Positions 23,016-43,276 of a stretch of 64,000 nt of DNA are shown here, in pieces. Position 1 is the stretch's first letter. The number at the start of each line of letters is the position of its first letter. The DNA comes from Aurelia coerulea (Eukaryota > Cnidaria > Scyphozoa > Semaeostomeae > Ulmaridae), in the NCBI GenBank assembly GCA_039566865.1, contig CM076956.1:8877511-8941510 (forward strand), read 5' to 3'. The notes under the pieces were generated by a model. It searched no databases. It was not told where the DNA came from and saw only the letters and a list, made by a program, of their open reading frames with translations. The position numbers and the translations under genes are program-made.

Positions 23016-23332
23016 ACACCCCCGTCTAAGTGCCCCGGTACATTCTACCCCGGTGATTTCCTCGGTGAAAAAAATTTAGCAAAATAGGTCCCCCGACAAG
23101 ACGTGAATCCCCCCGGTATAAAATGCCTCACAATTGAAACCTCGGCTGCAAATTGGGGAACTCCGGGGAGAATTTTGAGAAAATATTTCATCGTAGAAAC
23201 AGTATCCCACAAATAATTATGCCATCCTCGTTGCATAATTGGAACCCCCCGGTGAAAATTTGACCATATATTTCGGTCACTAGGACCCCGGTGAATATCT
23301 GACCTCTCACCGGGGCACTTAGACGGGGGTGT
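23016..23332. mobile_element. 317-bp MITE, copy 2
   Basis: ACACCCCCGTCTAAGTGCCC to AGACGGGGGTGT. Same length and nearly the same sequence as 2475-2791. AAGAA lies directly outside both ends and may be a 5-bp target duplication. Confidence 0.88.
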
Positions 23333-23544
23333 AAGAAATGCACCTAAACCTTAAGAATCGATCATCATCTGTTTGGAAGCGCCGCAAAATATTCTGTTTT
23401 CATCGTTTTCGACCGTTCACACGATGCCGTTTTCAAAATGCGTCAGTTAGAGTTCCTTTTTCAAAAATCAAAACCAATCCACAGTGATAGCTGCGACGAT
23501 GTAATAAGTCTAAGCTGATGTTACTTATAACTTTTCAGTGCTAT

Positions 23545-23933
23545 CAAGGGCGCCTACCTTGTAGGAAGTATGTTTATTCCCGGTACTGTACGCGTAGTAA
23601 TTGGTGTCCTATGACCCAGTCCTGTTAATCTGTGTATATCATAGGTTACAGGGATTTTCAAATTCTAACGTCTGTTAGAGTTGACCAATCAAAAATTACG
23701 CTGTCTGATTCCCTGTGGCCAGATCGTATAACAGTTGATATCGTGTTACATATACACCGGAATTTGCCACAAAGTTATTCATACGTCATCTTGACCTTGA
23801 GAGGACTGACGCTGTGTACTGCTTGGTCACGGTACGGTTCTAGGACACTCTCTGTACTGGGTCACAGGACAGCAATGGCAATTACTCTACAGTACTGGGA
23901 ATCAACACACTTCCTACAAGGTAGGCGTCCTTG
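23545..23933. mobile_element. TIR element (CAAGGRCGCCTACCTTGTAGG ends)
   Basis: Arms of about 75 bases, left CGCCTACCTTGTAGGAAGT and right ACTTCCTACAAGGTAGGCG. The match continues to GACCCAGT/ACTGGGTC. GTGCTAT lies outside both ends (23538-23544 and 23934-23940); the match extends to GTGCTATCAA if the terminal CAA is counted, so the duplication is 7-10 bp. No convincing gene inside; the 105-codon frame has no recognisable motif. Confidence 0.8.
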
Positions 23934-24350
23934 GTGCTATCAACTCTAAATTGTTTGGTGAAGATGAACAGCTGTTTGCATCAATCAATCTCGAAATATT
24001 TGTCAAAGAAAGATGCTTCAAACTGTTCAATAGGTTTTTGACAAAGGATGACATAGGACTAAATATGGGGAGCTCTCTCCTCGATTAGTTTATTTACCAT
24101 ACTGAGAGAGCACCTCTTTCAGAGAAATCCTTCTGCATACGAACTCCTAAAAACTCCTGCAATCTTATTGTAAATTTATTTGTTACTTTCATCCTCTGTA
24201 AAGTCACAGTAATCCAAATAAATTGTTGTTGGTTTGCAAGGATTTGTTTTTTTAATTAAAATGCACCTAAAGTAATGGGAAAACGATGCGGTGTGCCCTT
24301 AGAGGAGGGAGCTTACACTACACCCATGCAATCAAAAACAGTCTCAGTCA

Positions 24351-24873
24351 GCATAGGTTCCAAATCTGTATCTCGGCGTAAAAAGATGGGTGTAAAATTC
24401 AATGACCTATTTCTTCTGATTGAATGGTTTGAAAGAAACTTTAGATACTTATCCATAATTCTACCGTTGGACTTTTCAGAAATTTTGAATATTTTTGGAA
24501 ATTACAGCGTATCTTACATTTCAACTCATTTGAGGAAGTGACGTCATCAAATTTCTAAATCTTAAACCAGATGAGTGACAGACATTTGCTTGATGCCATA
24601 TTGTAGGCATTCATAAATTGTGGTTTTCTTCGAAATTATTTCATGCTACGTCAAACAGTTTAGAAATTACGATGGTTTTAACTTTTTTTGAAAATTTTTC
24701 TTGAATTATTGAAAAAGAAGAAAAACATTCTAATTCTGAAAATATTGAAGATTTCAGAAAATTCCAACGGTAGAATTATAGAGAATAAGCTAAAGTTTCT
24801 TTGAAGTCATTCAGTTCAAAGAAATAGGTCACTCAATTTTACACCAGCCTTTTTAAAGATTTGGAACCTATGC
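24351..24873. mobile_element. 523-bp fold-back MITE, copy 1 (GCATAGGTTCCAAATCT ends)
   Basis: GCATAGGTTCCAAATCT at the left is inverted at the right as AGATTTGGAACCTATGC. Both arms continue through GGTGTAAAATT and GACCTATTTCTT, and the arms match over most of their length. A second copy of the same length is at 33333-33855. Confidence 0.88.
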
Positions 24874-24927
24874 TGTCTCTGGCAAGAGCGTTGCAAGGAT
24901 GTGTCCACCTTGTTGGGGAGACGAGAT

Positions 24928-25040
24928 GCGCTTTGTCCGAGGAAACTTATGTCTCCCCCCGTGCAGTGGGTTAAAGCCTATTCGCCCGTCAGAGTTGCAA
25001 CCTCTAAACGCTACTGCGCATGAGCTTTAACTTTTTTTGT
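24928..25040. repeat. Short inverted-repeat element, copy 2
   Basis: Diverged copy of 3874-4010, sharing TTTGTCCGAGGAAA, CCCCCCGTGCAGT and CGCTACTGCGCATGAGC. The right end is truncated. Confidence 0.6.
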
Positions 25041-25319
25041 TCAGTTTCGGCCGAATATTTATCCGAAAAAGAAAACACACAGGGTATTCTGCAACACATC
25101 TTAAACAGGCCTTTGAAATGAAATTTTACATACAGCTTTTATCAAAAATTGAAACTTGAAATTATCAAACAAAACATCTTACTGTACATTATGCAAACAG
25201 AAATATGTCACTTGCATTGAATAATGAACGAATTAATGATTGTCTTCAGGTATTCCTACATTTCTACAAACTTTAATAAATGATTTCTCACTCACACACT
25301 TAAAACTAGAAACTAAAAC

Positions 25320-26066
25320 TCATTTTGAGCCTAAAAATTGCTTAACAAGTCCTAAAATTCGACTATGATCTTCATCGGTCAACGACTCGACAGCTCGTTT
25401 CTCTTCTTCGTCATTCAGAATCTTAAATTGCCTCAATCTTGGCAAGATATTTCCCACCATTGCGTCGGTAACCAGCTCTGGATGTCCTTGTGTGCTCATA
25501 ATTCTATCTCCGTACACAAGAATCTCATATTGGCAAGTAGGAGACTGGCCTACGCAAAGAGCTTCTTTGGGTAGAGCAGTGACACATTCCCCATGAGACT
25601 GCATGATCTTAAACTCATGTCTCTCCTCTCCAAAAGCCTGCTTGTATATTTTCTGGTTACGTAGAGCATCAAAAACGGCTATCCTCCCGGTGCCCCAAAC
25701 GAATTTTCTTGAAGGATTTCTCTCAACTTTCCCACCAAGTGCTTTCGCAACGAGTTGATGCCCAAAGCATATACCAAACAATTTAGGCCCACTTTCTAGT
25801 TGATTTAGAGCGATTACAAATTGCATCAGCTTGGCGATCCATTCGTGCTCATCATTAACAGAGTAGTGAGACCCAGAGATGACAAACCCATCGAATTCTT
25901 TTATTTCGCCTTGATTGGGTAACTGCCCTGATACAGCATGAAAATGAAAATACTCATTGTCATTGTTAGAGTCTATCGCTTTGAATTTCTTTGTTATGTA
26001 GGCGCAAAGGCCTTGTTCGCCTCCCCAACCTGGTGCATCTTCACAAGCAATTATTCCGATTTTCAT
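25320..26066 (-). CDS. Class I glutamine amidotransferase-like protein
   Basis: Single uninterrupted frame of 248 codons from ATG 26066 to the stop at 25320. A GATase1 fold is clear: GFVISGSHYSV (60-70) forms the oxyanion-strand region. GICFGHQLVAKALGG (98-112) carries nucleophile Cys100. QSHGE (156-160) precedes STQGHPEL (191-198) with His195 and Glu197 completing the triad. This family transfers or hydrolyses glutamine-type amides. Stand-alone members of this size resemble gamma-glutamyl peptidase or GMP-synthase amidotransferase domains, so the true substrate is not known from sequence. All catalytic residues are intact, and no synthetase domain is fused. Likely cytosolic (no signal peptide). 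Immediately upstream is a (CT)n tract at about 26073-26096. A CAG|GT just before the ATG leaves open a further 5' exon. Confidence 0.88.
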   Translation of the reverse strand: MKIGIIACEDAPGWGGEQGLCAYITKKFKAIDSNNDNEYFHFHAVSGQLPNQGEIKEFDGFVISGSHYSVNDEHEWIAKLMQFVIALNQLESGPKLFGICFGHQLVAKALGGKVERNPSRKFVWGTGRIAVFDALRNQKIYKQAFGEERHEFKIMQSHGECVTALPKEALCVGQSPTCQYEILVYGDRIMSTQGHPELVTDAMVGNILPRLRQFKILNDEEEKRAVESLTDEDHSRILGLVKQFLGSK

Positions 26067-26072
26067 ACCTGA

Positions 26073-26096
26073 TAATTTCTCTCTCTCTCTCTCCGA
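26073..26096. repeat. (CT)n microsatellite upstream of the amidotransferase
   Basis: About nine CT units; GA repeats on the sense strand of the neighbouring gene, within its presumed 5' UTR or promoter. Confidence 0.85.
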
Positions 26097-26134
26097 AGTC
26101 TAAACAGTAAAACTTTTACCACAGTAGCGGGGCT

Positions 26135-26430
26135 TCTCTTCCGTTTTTAAAACAGCACAGGACCCAACACAGAACCTTGAAGGACTTCACATTGATCATT
26201 CATAAAACCAGCCGTTCTCCAGTACTTTTACATGTGATGATGAACATTGGCACCAGCACAGAAGCTTGTGGGACTTCACACGGCCTGTATCTACTGCAAT
26301 GGAATGTTGATTTCTCCTCACACTAATGCGATACTTCTTGTCAGCTGTCCAAGTAACTGCCTCTTATCGCGTAAAACAAATAAAGGAGCCAGCACACAAC
26401 CTTGTAGAATTCGCACACTGGTTTGTGCAC
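26135..26430 (-). pseudogene. Possible decayed reverse-transcriptase motif repeats
   Basis: On the minus strand three short stretches about 100 bases apart resemble the reverse-transcriptase box GVPQGSVLGPLLF: CEVLQGSVLGPVLF (about 26150-26195), CEVPQASVLVP (about 26240-26285) and VRILQGCVLAPLF (about 26375-26415). No other polymerase motifs accompany them, so they may be duplicated scraps of one LINE or a chance similarity. Confidence 0.35.
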
Positions 26431-27536
26431 CGATGAGGAACGCAGTCAGCGGCGATATGCTACAAACAAGTAATATGAAGCAAGCCTTTTCTTTACTGTA
26501 TCAAATTCGTGTCTGCACAAAGAGTATAGTGTTGTGATAAATAAGCTAAGCTGCAAACTACAATACGCTGCATGCAAATAAGGCACCTTGAATATTAACA
26601 ACGCTGAAAACAACCAGTTCGATTTGCCCTAGCATCCTTGTGACCATATTCACTTAACCCCATAAGGATGTCAATGAAAGCATACACTCCATTGTAGTTT
26701 GGGCATTATTTCCCATGATTCTTTGCGTTCTGCCGCATGATCACAATAGAAGCATAGGCCACCCCAGTCAAAAGCACAATACATGTTGGGAGAACGTCTG
26801 TCGACGTTTTTAATTCGACGCGCAAGATACAAACAAGCAGCTTAGTACGCTTGATACAAGCTTGAAACCCGAAGGCAACTGAATATTAAGCTACCTGCTA
26901 TACCTGCAATTCACGCTTGGTGATACCATTCATTTCATTCGACGCCTTTTTAGATTTGCCCTCAGTCAATCTCTTCAGTCCGTCACACCGTTCCCTTTTC
27001 GGTAGTTCCTGGGTCCACAATTCCGTCACGGATCCAGGAACTGCCTCATATTGAAACTGTTAAAAACCTGACCCTGAGAGTGAACATGAACATGAGAGCA
27101 GTTCGGAGTTTGTAGTTGCTTTTAATTATAATCAAAGGCCTTACAAAAAGTAGAAGAGTTGGGCTTTCTTATCATGTATGTCGCTTCTCTGGCAAAACTG
27201 CAGTGCCAATGTGGCTTCCCTATTAATTTTGATTTATCTAAAAAAAATTCAAATTATTTGCGTTGGCCTAACTTGATAGTTTCAGATGTGTAAAATCCCA
27301 AACGGCTTTCTTGTGAAACTGTCATTGCGGTGGTTGCAATGGAGCTATACTCTTTTTAGGCGAGACCATTTCAAATTTCAGAAGCTTGAACGACATGACT
27401 AGTCAGCTAGAAAGACAACTCTGCCCTCTGCCACAACATCAAAATTTGCGAGTAGACAGACTTCGCTTTATCGCCGCAACATGCAACATCAAGAATCTTC
27501 AACATCGTCGCTCTTGTACCTTGGATCCCTGTGGGT
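26431..27536. other. No gene recognised
   Basis: Mixed sequence without conserved motifs. A short stretch (about 27043-27082, CTCATATTGAAACTG..AAAACCTGACCCT) recurs near 60920-60960, close to the second copy of the neighbouring duplicated segment. Confidence 0.45.
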
Positions 27537-28126
27537 CCTTCGCGTGTGTTTGTGGCACAGAAAGAATCCAAAAATCTGCACTTGGTATAATAAGCTTGCA
27601 TTAAAATTCGTTCGTAAGAGATCTTACACAAAATTTCTAAACAAAATACAAATAAATGGAAGACGTCGCAAATAAAAAAATTCTGTTGAAAGCATCCCTG
27701 TTGCAAATTGTGTGCTGTAACAAGTATTCTAACAGTCCAGCATCTTTAGTTATTCCTGTGATTGGGCAACACATTAATGAACGCACCCCGCCTGGTAACT
27801 ACTTCAAGCTTAGCACAACGAAATTTCTTAATCGTGCAATAAGTATATTTTCAGTGACGATGCATTTAAATATCTTCACTTTCAAGTTTCAAGCATTGCC
27901 CAACAAAAAAGTGAAAATTTTTAAAGGTCAATTTGCAAAGCAAGCATCTCACATGCATAATGAGTCCTAAAGATAACCCTCAAATTCTAAGTGTCAATAA
28001 CTGAAATTGCAATGAAGTGTAAGAAATTACAGTCTGTTCACTAAACTTATGGGCAATTTTAGAAACTTGGTTCATTATTTTCCAGAAACTTTGTTCATCA
28101 TTGGTTCAATTATGCTTTCTATAACC

Positions 28127-28553
28127 CCGTTTACACAGTACCCGATGAAAACTCGAACAGATGAATATTCGTGCAGATAGCCTTCCCGTCCACACGAGAC
28201 CTGCCTATCTGCATGAAAATTAGAACGGCTATCCGTACTAATTTTCATCCACATACAAAAGCGTACTAATTTGAAACCAAGCCGGATGAAAATTTGTACA
28301 GCACCGTGCAAACGCTTGAATATTAGTACGGATTCACAATGAGGGTGCTTTTCATTCAATGCGAGGCGTGATCATGATGACTGCTGGCTTTGTTCCTTTG
28401 TTGATACTCTGATTGTTGTGCTAATTGGCGCGCTCTCTTTGTTACCAGCCTTGGCAAATAACAGGTAAGAATATTTTTTCTTGACCACAAACCGGATGCC
28501 TATAAGGACTAATTTTAGTACGGTACCGTACCGTGTAAACGCATTGAAACGAA
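28127..28553. mobile_element. GTTTACAC-ended MITE, copy 1
   Basis: It begins CCGTTTACACAGTACC and ends GGTACCGTACCGTGTAAACG, with repeated CGTACTAATTTTCATC phrases in both orientations inside. The copy at 62256-62650 has lost about 55 bases including the left end. The end motif (cGTTTACACGGTA) is shared with the elements at 59523-60186. Confidence 0.65.
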
Positions 28554-28737
28554 TTAATTTTCATCCTTACAAATTTTTATTCGCTGTCGTGCAAATTGTT
28601 AAATGGAAAGGGCATATGGTAGCACCATTTTCGCACACCAAATGATGGTTAATCAGACCGTGAACTGAGAATTGTCCATTGACTGAGTGAACTTAAATTG
28701 ACTGAGTGTCCTTAACTGAGAATTCTCCATTGACTGA

Positions 28738-30560
28738 GTGAGAGTGTTCCCATCAACATGGAAAATTGGTAAGATGAAGCCAGCATATAAAGCAGGCGAA
28801 AGAGTAGAGAGAGGAAATTACCGCCCCTTAACCATGCTGCCCATTGCCAGCAAGGTGTACGAAGCCGTTATATGTAATCAACTAGGCAAGCAGGTAGATT
28901 TAACAAGGCAAAGAAATCAGTGGGCGTACAAGGAAGGAACATCAACGGAATCCTTGTTACTTTATTATATGGCGTTCGAAAATACGGCTCCTCGGACCGG
29001 CAACGCAGCAATTCGATTGGTTCTTGATCGGTCCGTAAAAGCCGTATTTTTCGTTCGAACCCGTATTGGACCGGGCGTTGGCTTAAAAATCAACAACAAG
29101 GGAGGAGCTTCTTGTGTAGGCTTAGGCCGCAAGAAGTGTCAGCCAAAGTTTAGCTTATTCATCGAAGATTTCTTTTCTGTAAACTTTGAAGACGAACTTG
29201 CAACTATACACGAAGAAAATTCCAATGTAGTTAACGTCGCAACGAGCAACTACAGTGATGCACAGGATCAAAGACATAACAGAAAAGTACGATACTATAA
29301 AAAACGTTCTCAAAAGGTTCTGCCATATAATAAAGCCTTTATTAAACAATTACTCGATCCTTATTTGTCAGAAGTGTGGAAAAATGCAATAAATAATGGT
29401 AAGACAGTTAGGGTTATGTTCATTGACTGCAGCAAGGCTTTCGACTCAATAGACCATCAGATCTTAAAACAAAAACTGAAAGCAATCGGAATCACAGGAC
29501 AACTTTATCATCTCCTGGAAAATTATTTAGAAGATCGACAACAGTTCACTGAGGTTAATGGGGTGGCATCTGAATTGAGAAAGGTCAAGTACGGAGTTCC
29601 ACAAGGCTCTCTTTTGGGTCCAAGAATGTTTTCCATATTCATGAATGATTTATCAGAGTCAAAGTCAGAAGGAGAAATCCACTTATGTGCTGACGACATC
29701 ACAGCATTCGTTATAGGGAAAACAACAGATGATGCTGTAGATAAAATGCAATGCTTGGCCAATGAAATAACGCAATGGTGCGTAAGGAACAGAATGACAA
29801 TAAATGCCAAGAAGACAGATGCAATGATCATTCAAAAGAATACATTTGTTGGTTCCTTAAAGCCAATTGAAATTGCTAGTAAAAAAGTTTATTATAAAAC
29901 GGAATGCATGCTTCTGGGTGTGTACATTGACAGTAAGTTGAAATGGAACACACAAATAGAGAAAGTCAGGAAGAAGTTTACAGTTTACAATGCAATGTTA
30001 CGAAAGATAAAGTTTCTGCCAAGTGAAACACTTGAAAAGATCTACTTCACCATGATTGTTCCAAAGATAACCTATGGCCTGCTGGTGTGGGGGACATGTT
30101 CAAAGAACCTACTACAGAAGATCGAAAGTCAGCACATAAATGCATGTAGGACTGTGAGGAAAACAAACGAAAAGGTGAAAGATATAGAGGTACTCCAAAG
30201 AGCAAACTGGAATAACATCGAATATATATATATAAGAGGAAGATTGCTGTTGAGATGTATAAGATCGTCAAGGGAGAAGAAAAGCATAGACTAGAAGAGA
30301 TTTATACCATCAAAAGTAATACACGGAGAGGGGAGAAAGTAGAGATTGGAAGAATAAAATCAGAAACTGAACGAAACACATTAAAATACAGAGGATCAAT
30401 ATTATGGAACGCATTAAACTCAGAATTGAAGAGCGCTGACAATTTGTTAAATTTTAAGAAATTTTTGTCAAAGAATGGTAAAATAATCGAACAAATTTCG
30501 TTTTGTAAGGGAACCATTGTAAACATGAATAAAGATCTCGATACTTTTGTGTATTTCTAG
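28738..30560 (+). pseudogene. 5'-truncated LINE reverse transcriptase with in-frame internal insertion
   Basis: The main frame 28738-30294 (518 codons) has polymerase motifs: GNYRPLTMLP at about 26-35, MFIDCSKAFDSIDH at 227-240, YGVPQGSLLGP at 285-295, and LCADDITAF at 316-324 where YADD is expected. The thumb reads LLGVYIDSKLKWN. The C-terminus continues in another frame, 30255-30560 (TLKYRGSILWNALNSELKSA), so one frameshift is present. Residues about 79-212 interrupt the normal run between TESLLLYYM and VWKNAINNGKTV without breaking the frame. The 5' end begins directly inside the polymerase region, as in truncated target-primed insertions. A tail and (ATGT)n repeat follow. Confidence 0.88.
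28972..29373. other. About 400-bp in-frame insertion inside the LINE polymerase
   Basis: Between YYM and VWKNAINN about 132 codons of foreign sequence occur. The first 90 bases fold back: CGTTCGAAAATACGGCTC pairs with the stretch ending CCGTATTTTTCGTTCGAA. The rest encodes SLFIEDFFSVNFEDELATIH and KVRYYKKRSQKVLPYNK, which I do not recognise. No stop codon is introduced. Confidence 0.65.
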
Positions 30561-30732
30561 TTATTTAGCTACATTTTTATTTAAGATATTTGAAATAGAG
30601 AAATAATATTAGGTTTAAAGTTAGGTATTATGGTTTTGTTTTACAATTATTTTTGTTTTAGAACTTTTAAGTTGCAGGTCCACATCAGCCAACAAGAGGT
30701 TGCCAAACATTAAACCTGCGTTATAAAAAAAA

Positions 30733-30834
30733 GAATGTATGTATGTATGTATGTATGTATGTATGTATGTATGTATGTATGTATGTATGTATGTATGTAT
30801 GTATGTATGTATGTATGTATGTATGTATGTATGT
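30733..30834. repeat. (ATGT)n microsatellite at the LINE 3' end
   Basis: About 25 units of GTAT/ATGT immediately after TTATAAAAAAAAGAATG, consistent with a tetranucleotide LINE tail expanded by slippage. Absent from the other copy of the duplicated segment. Confidence 0.95.
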
Positions 30835-31215
30835 CTGTATCAACTGACTGTATCAACTGACTGTAAATCTGTCATGCGTGTTCCTTAAAGGCAGTCTGTC
30901 ACATATCTGATTGGCCGCAACAACGTCGTAGATCAACACAACAGCGACAAAGGAGGACTGATCGTTTTCACTTTCTACGGTTGTAGAAATTCAGTAGGAT
31001 TAGCATCCATCCGAATTTCATATTCCTTGTATGGTCATTATTACCCAATGAAATGCGTGACAGACTGCCTTTAAGCTACCTGCAAGCAAACTAAATCATT
31101 AAATAATGTATCCTAAATGATGCATAACAACACCGAGATTTCAAAAAATAAAAAGGGGTGAAATTACTCAAATTACAAATGAGTCCAGTGTCTGTTGCTC
31201 CGCAATGTGCAGTGT

Positions 31216-40378
<9,163 letters not shown>

Positions 40379-41157
40379 CTGAAATGGAAAATGAAAACTG
40401 GAATGACCTTTGGCAATACATGAGGAAACAGATGATATATCCGAAACAGTCCACTGTTTTATTTTACCTTTCATTCCATTCTGCAAAGTGGAATCTGATA
40501 CAAATTTTGACATAAAACATTGCTTTTGTCCCAAGCATTGACTGAATGGAAGGAATACTGCATTAACATTTTTATCAGTTTCCATGTTATTATAAAGCAA
40601 CACATTAAAATCAAAAACTTTCAGATGGAAAGTGTCGGAGACAGAAAAGTTTCAGAAAAACAACTTTGCACAGAAAGCTTTCAGGCAATTTTCGAAAATT
40701 TCGGACAAAAAACTTTTGGACAAACAGCTTTTACATGAACCCAAAAACATATGTTAAAACTAGATGTAATTTTCATGTTGTTCAATCATGTGCAAGTTGA
40801 TAAATAACTATATATGCATCAGAGGCATTCAAAAAGCAGTTTTCAACATTACAGACAAAACAGAAATATAAAACTTTTGGACAATGAAACATTTGGACAA
40901 AAAAATTGGTTTATCCAGGTCAGATAGAAATGCAAACTATAATAATTGGAGACTTCAGGGATAAGGAAAATCTCAAATTTGTGGCTTTTACGGCAAGATT
41001 TACAATGTTGCGTCAACAGTATAGCTTACAATAAGGGTCTTCAACCTATCAATAGAAACAAACATTTATTGTCTTTTACATTTGGATCATTGATAAAACA
41101 GATCAAAACAAATTTTGTCCTAGAATTGCTAGAATGTGATAGTTTTGGTGATTCATA

Positions 41158-41312
41158 TCTTGGGGGGATGGTCTGGGTAGGAACTGCCAAATGCTACTCA
41201 GATACCCGGGACCCGGGGAAAATATACGGTCAAATGCCCAGGGGCCTGAAATATATTTTGTGCAAATGCCAGGGGGTGTCTTGGCGGAATGGTCTGGGTA
41301 AGAAATGAACGA
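41158..41312. mobile_element. GATGGTCTGGGTA element, partial copy
   Basis: GGGGGGATGGTCTGGGTAGG at the left and GGAATGGTCTGGGTAAG then GAACGAGAC at the right (direct-like ends), with CAAATGCCCAGGGG phrases between. Same family as 52314-52622, which is more complete. Confidence 0.55.
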
Positions 41313-41599
41313 GACTTCGCAGCCACACAGTCAGGCAGACCTGGCTTGATCCCAGATAGAGCCCTACCATTACAGTATCACGACAAGACTCGATTAGGTC
41401 ATCTCTACTTCTGCTTGGCACTAAAAACCACAAATTCACCTTTCCACCTGTGAGTGGATTCTTTTTAGAAGAGAAAAAGTGACCAGGAAAAGGTTCTTAC
41501 AAGATTTAGACATAGCAATTTTGAGAGATTTTTTAGATAGTGATTGGCCAGGCATTCAACTTCATAGACAACAAATCATGCATCTACTAAGGGGGAATC

Positions 41600-41919
41600 C
41601 CCGGGGGGGTTACTTCACATATTTTGGGTACGGGGACGTGCCATCGGGAAGGTTATCCATTTTCGCGATTTTGGTATAAGGAACGGTATCAATTTTCACG
41701 ATTTTGGTATAAGGAACGGTATCGATTTTCGGGATTTTGGTTTAAGGAACGATTTTGGTATAATTTTTCGGAAAATTGGTATAAGGTCGGGTACACTTTT
41801 TCGCAAATTGGTACAAGGTCGGGTATACTTTTTCGGAAAATTGGTATAAGGAACGGGTATGTTTTTGAAGCTTTGATGGCACGTCCCCAACCAAAACCTG
41901 GTCAAGTACCTCCCCCGGG
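41600..41919. mobile_element. G-run-ended element, copy 4
   Basis: CCCGGGGGGGTTACTT at the left, AAGTACCTCCCCCGGG at the right. Flanked by GGGGAATC on both sides (41592-41599, 41920-41927), an 8-bp target duplication. The interior is a decayed tandem series of ATTTTGGTATAAGGAACG and TTTTTCGCAAATTGG phrases, the inverse of 11357-11636. Non-coding. Confidence 0.82.
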
Positions 41920-43276
41920 GGGGAATCTTTTAAGTGCACGCTTTGGGTTTCTCTTCCTGACAGTTGACCTGTGAAGACAAATGGTAATGTCTGCAAATCA
42001 AAATGGTGCATGCTGACTTGCTGAGATATTAGTTTTACAATAATTCAGAAACCTATTTTTATAGCTTCCTCTCTAGTGATTAATTTCTTTCTCAGAACAA
42101 AACTTTATCTTTTGACATTTCAATTTCAAATGAGTTGCATCTAAAGTGAATTGAGATTACCTCACCCAAATTCCATCTAAACATTCACAAATACAATCAA
42201 ATACACATGAATCATTAAATGCCTTTGAGAAAGGGTTTAGACCTGGATCTTGATCAATGTGGTGCCAAAATGATTTTCTAAAAACATCTGGCAAGGATCT
42301 TTGTATTTCTGGGCGGTGGTGTTGGCATTCTTGCGTGTTTGGTCACACTCACATAACATAAATAAATTCTGTGCGAGGCTATAAGCCTATTACAGTTCAA
42401 TTTTTATACTTATAAGTTTTCATAATGTATAGTCTCATTATAACATAGATGTAGGGATCGGTTGAAAGGTTGAATTCCGAAAGAGCTAAATTCTGATATA
42501 CCTACCACCTAACCTTGCAAGCATTTTGGTGTCTAGAATGCCGAGACGAGCAGACGAGAGCACATTCTATCTTTGTGACTCTCCGAGTTACTTGCAACAT
42601 CATCTTTTTGTGACCGAGCGAGACTGCATGCAAGTCCATGCTATGCTATGACTAAAAGAAAGATGCTTTCCACAACGAACTGACAATACGCCCTTTCAAC
42701 AAAACGGTGCATGCTGGGTAATCAGGATCACTGATCTGCGTGTTTGTATTGGAGTGAATGGACGTACCTTCGAATATCGCCGATTGAAGCATTTTTAGTG
42801 GAGTTTACACCGATTTTATCGCAGTTTTTGAGGTAAGAAATCTTGAATATGTTATCGCAAAGATTAAAGAACACATTTATAGGTTTTCCTGTCCCAAAAT
42901 GCGTACAAACTGCTGTCGAACAAGGTAAAACTTTTGTTAGGCCTAATAATAGAAATAGATTGTATCAGCTGGCTCAGTGCTCGTCCCTCCTTTGTACGTG
43001 AAAGAAACCTAAACTTATGTAAAGCACACTAAAGCTTGTGAAGACTAAGATTTTGAAAGTATCAACCCTGCAGTCCTAGGTATACACATAAGCATAGTCG
43101 ATATGATGGGAAACTTTTGAGCGCAAAGCCACCACTAGTCCTTGCACCTACCTACAAGAACTCGAGTTTTTGTAAGCTTTCTGCTGAGTGAGACAGCTGT
43201 GATACACTCTCATAATTTTATCTTTTGTTAATTTACATCAATGTCATGATGCATTATTTATTCCTAGCCAAGGAGC

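Noticed and set aside
23632..23949. 105-codon frame inside a TIR element
   Set aside because: Begins and ends in non-homologous parts of the element, includes the inverted repeat, and shows no conserved motif.
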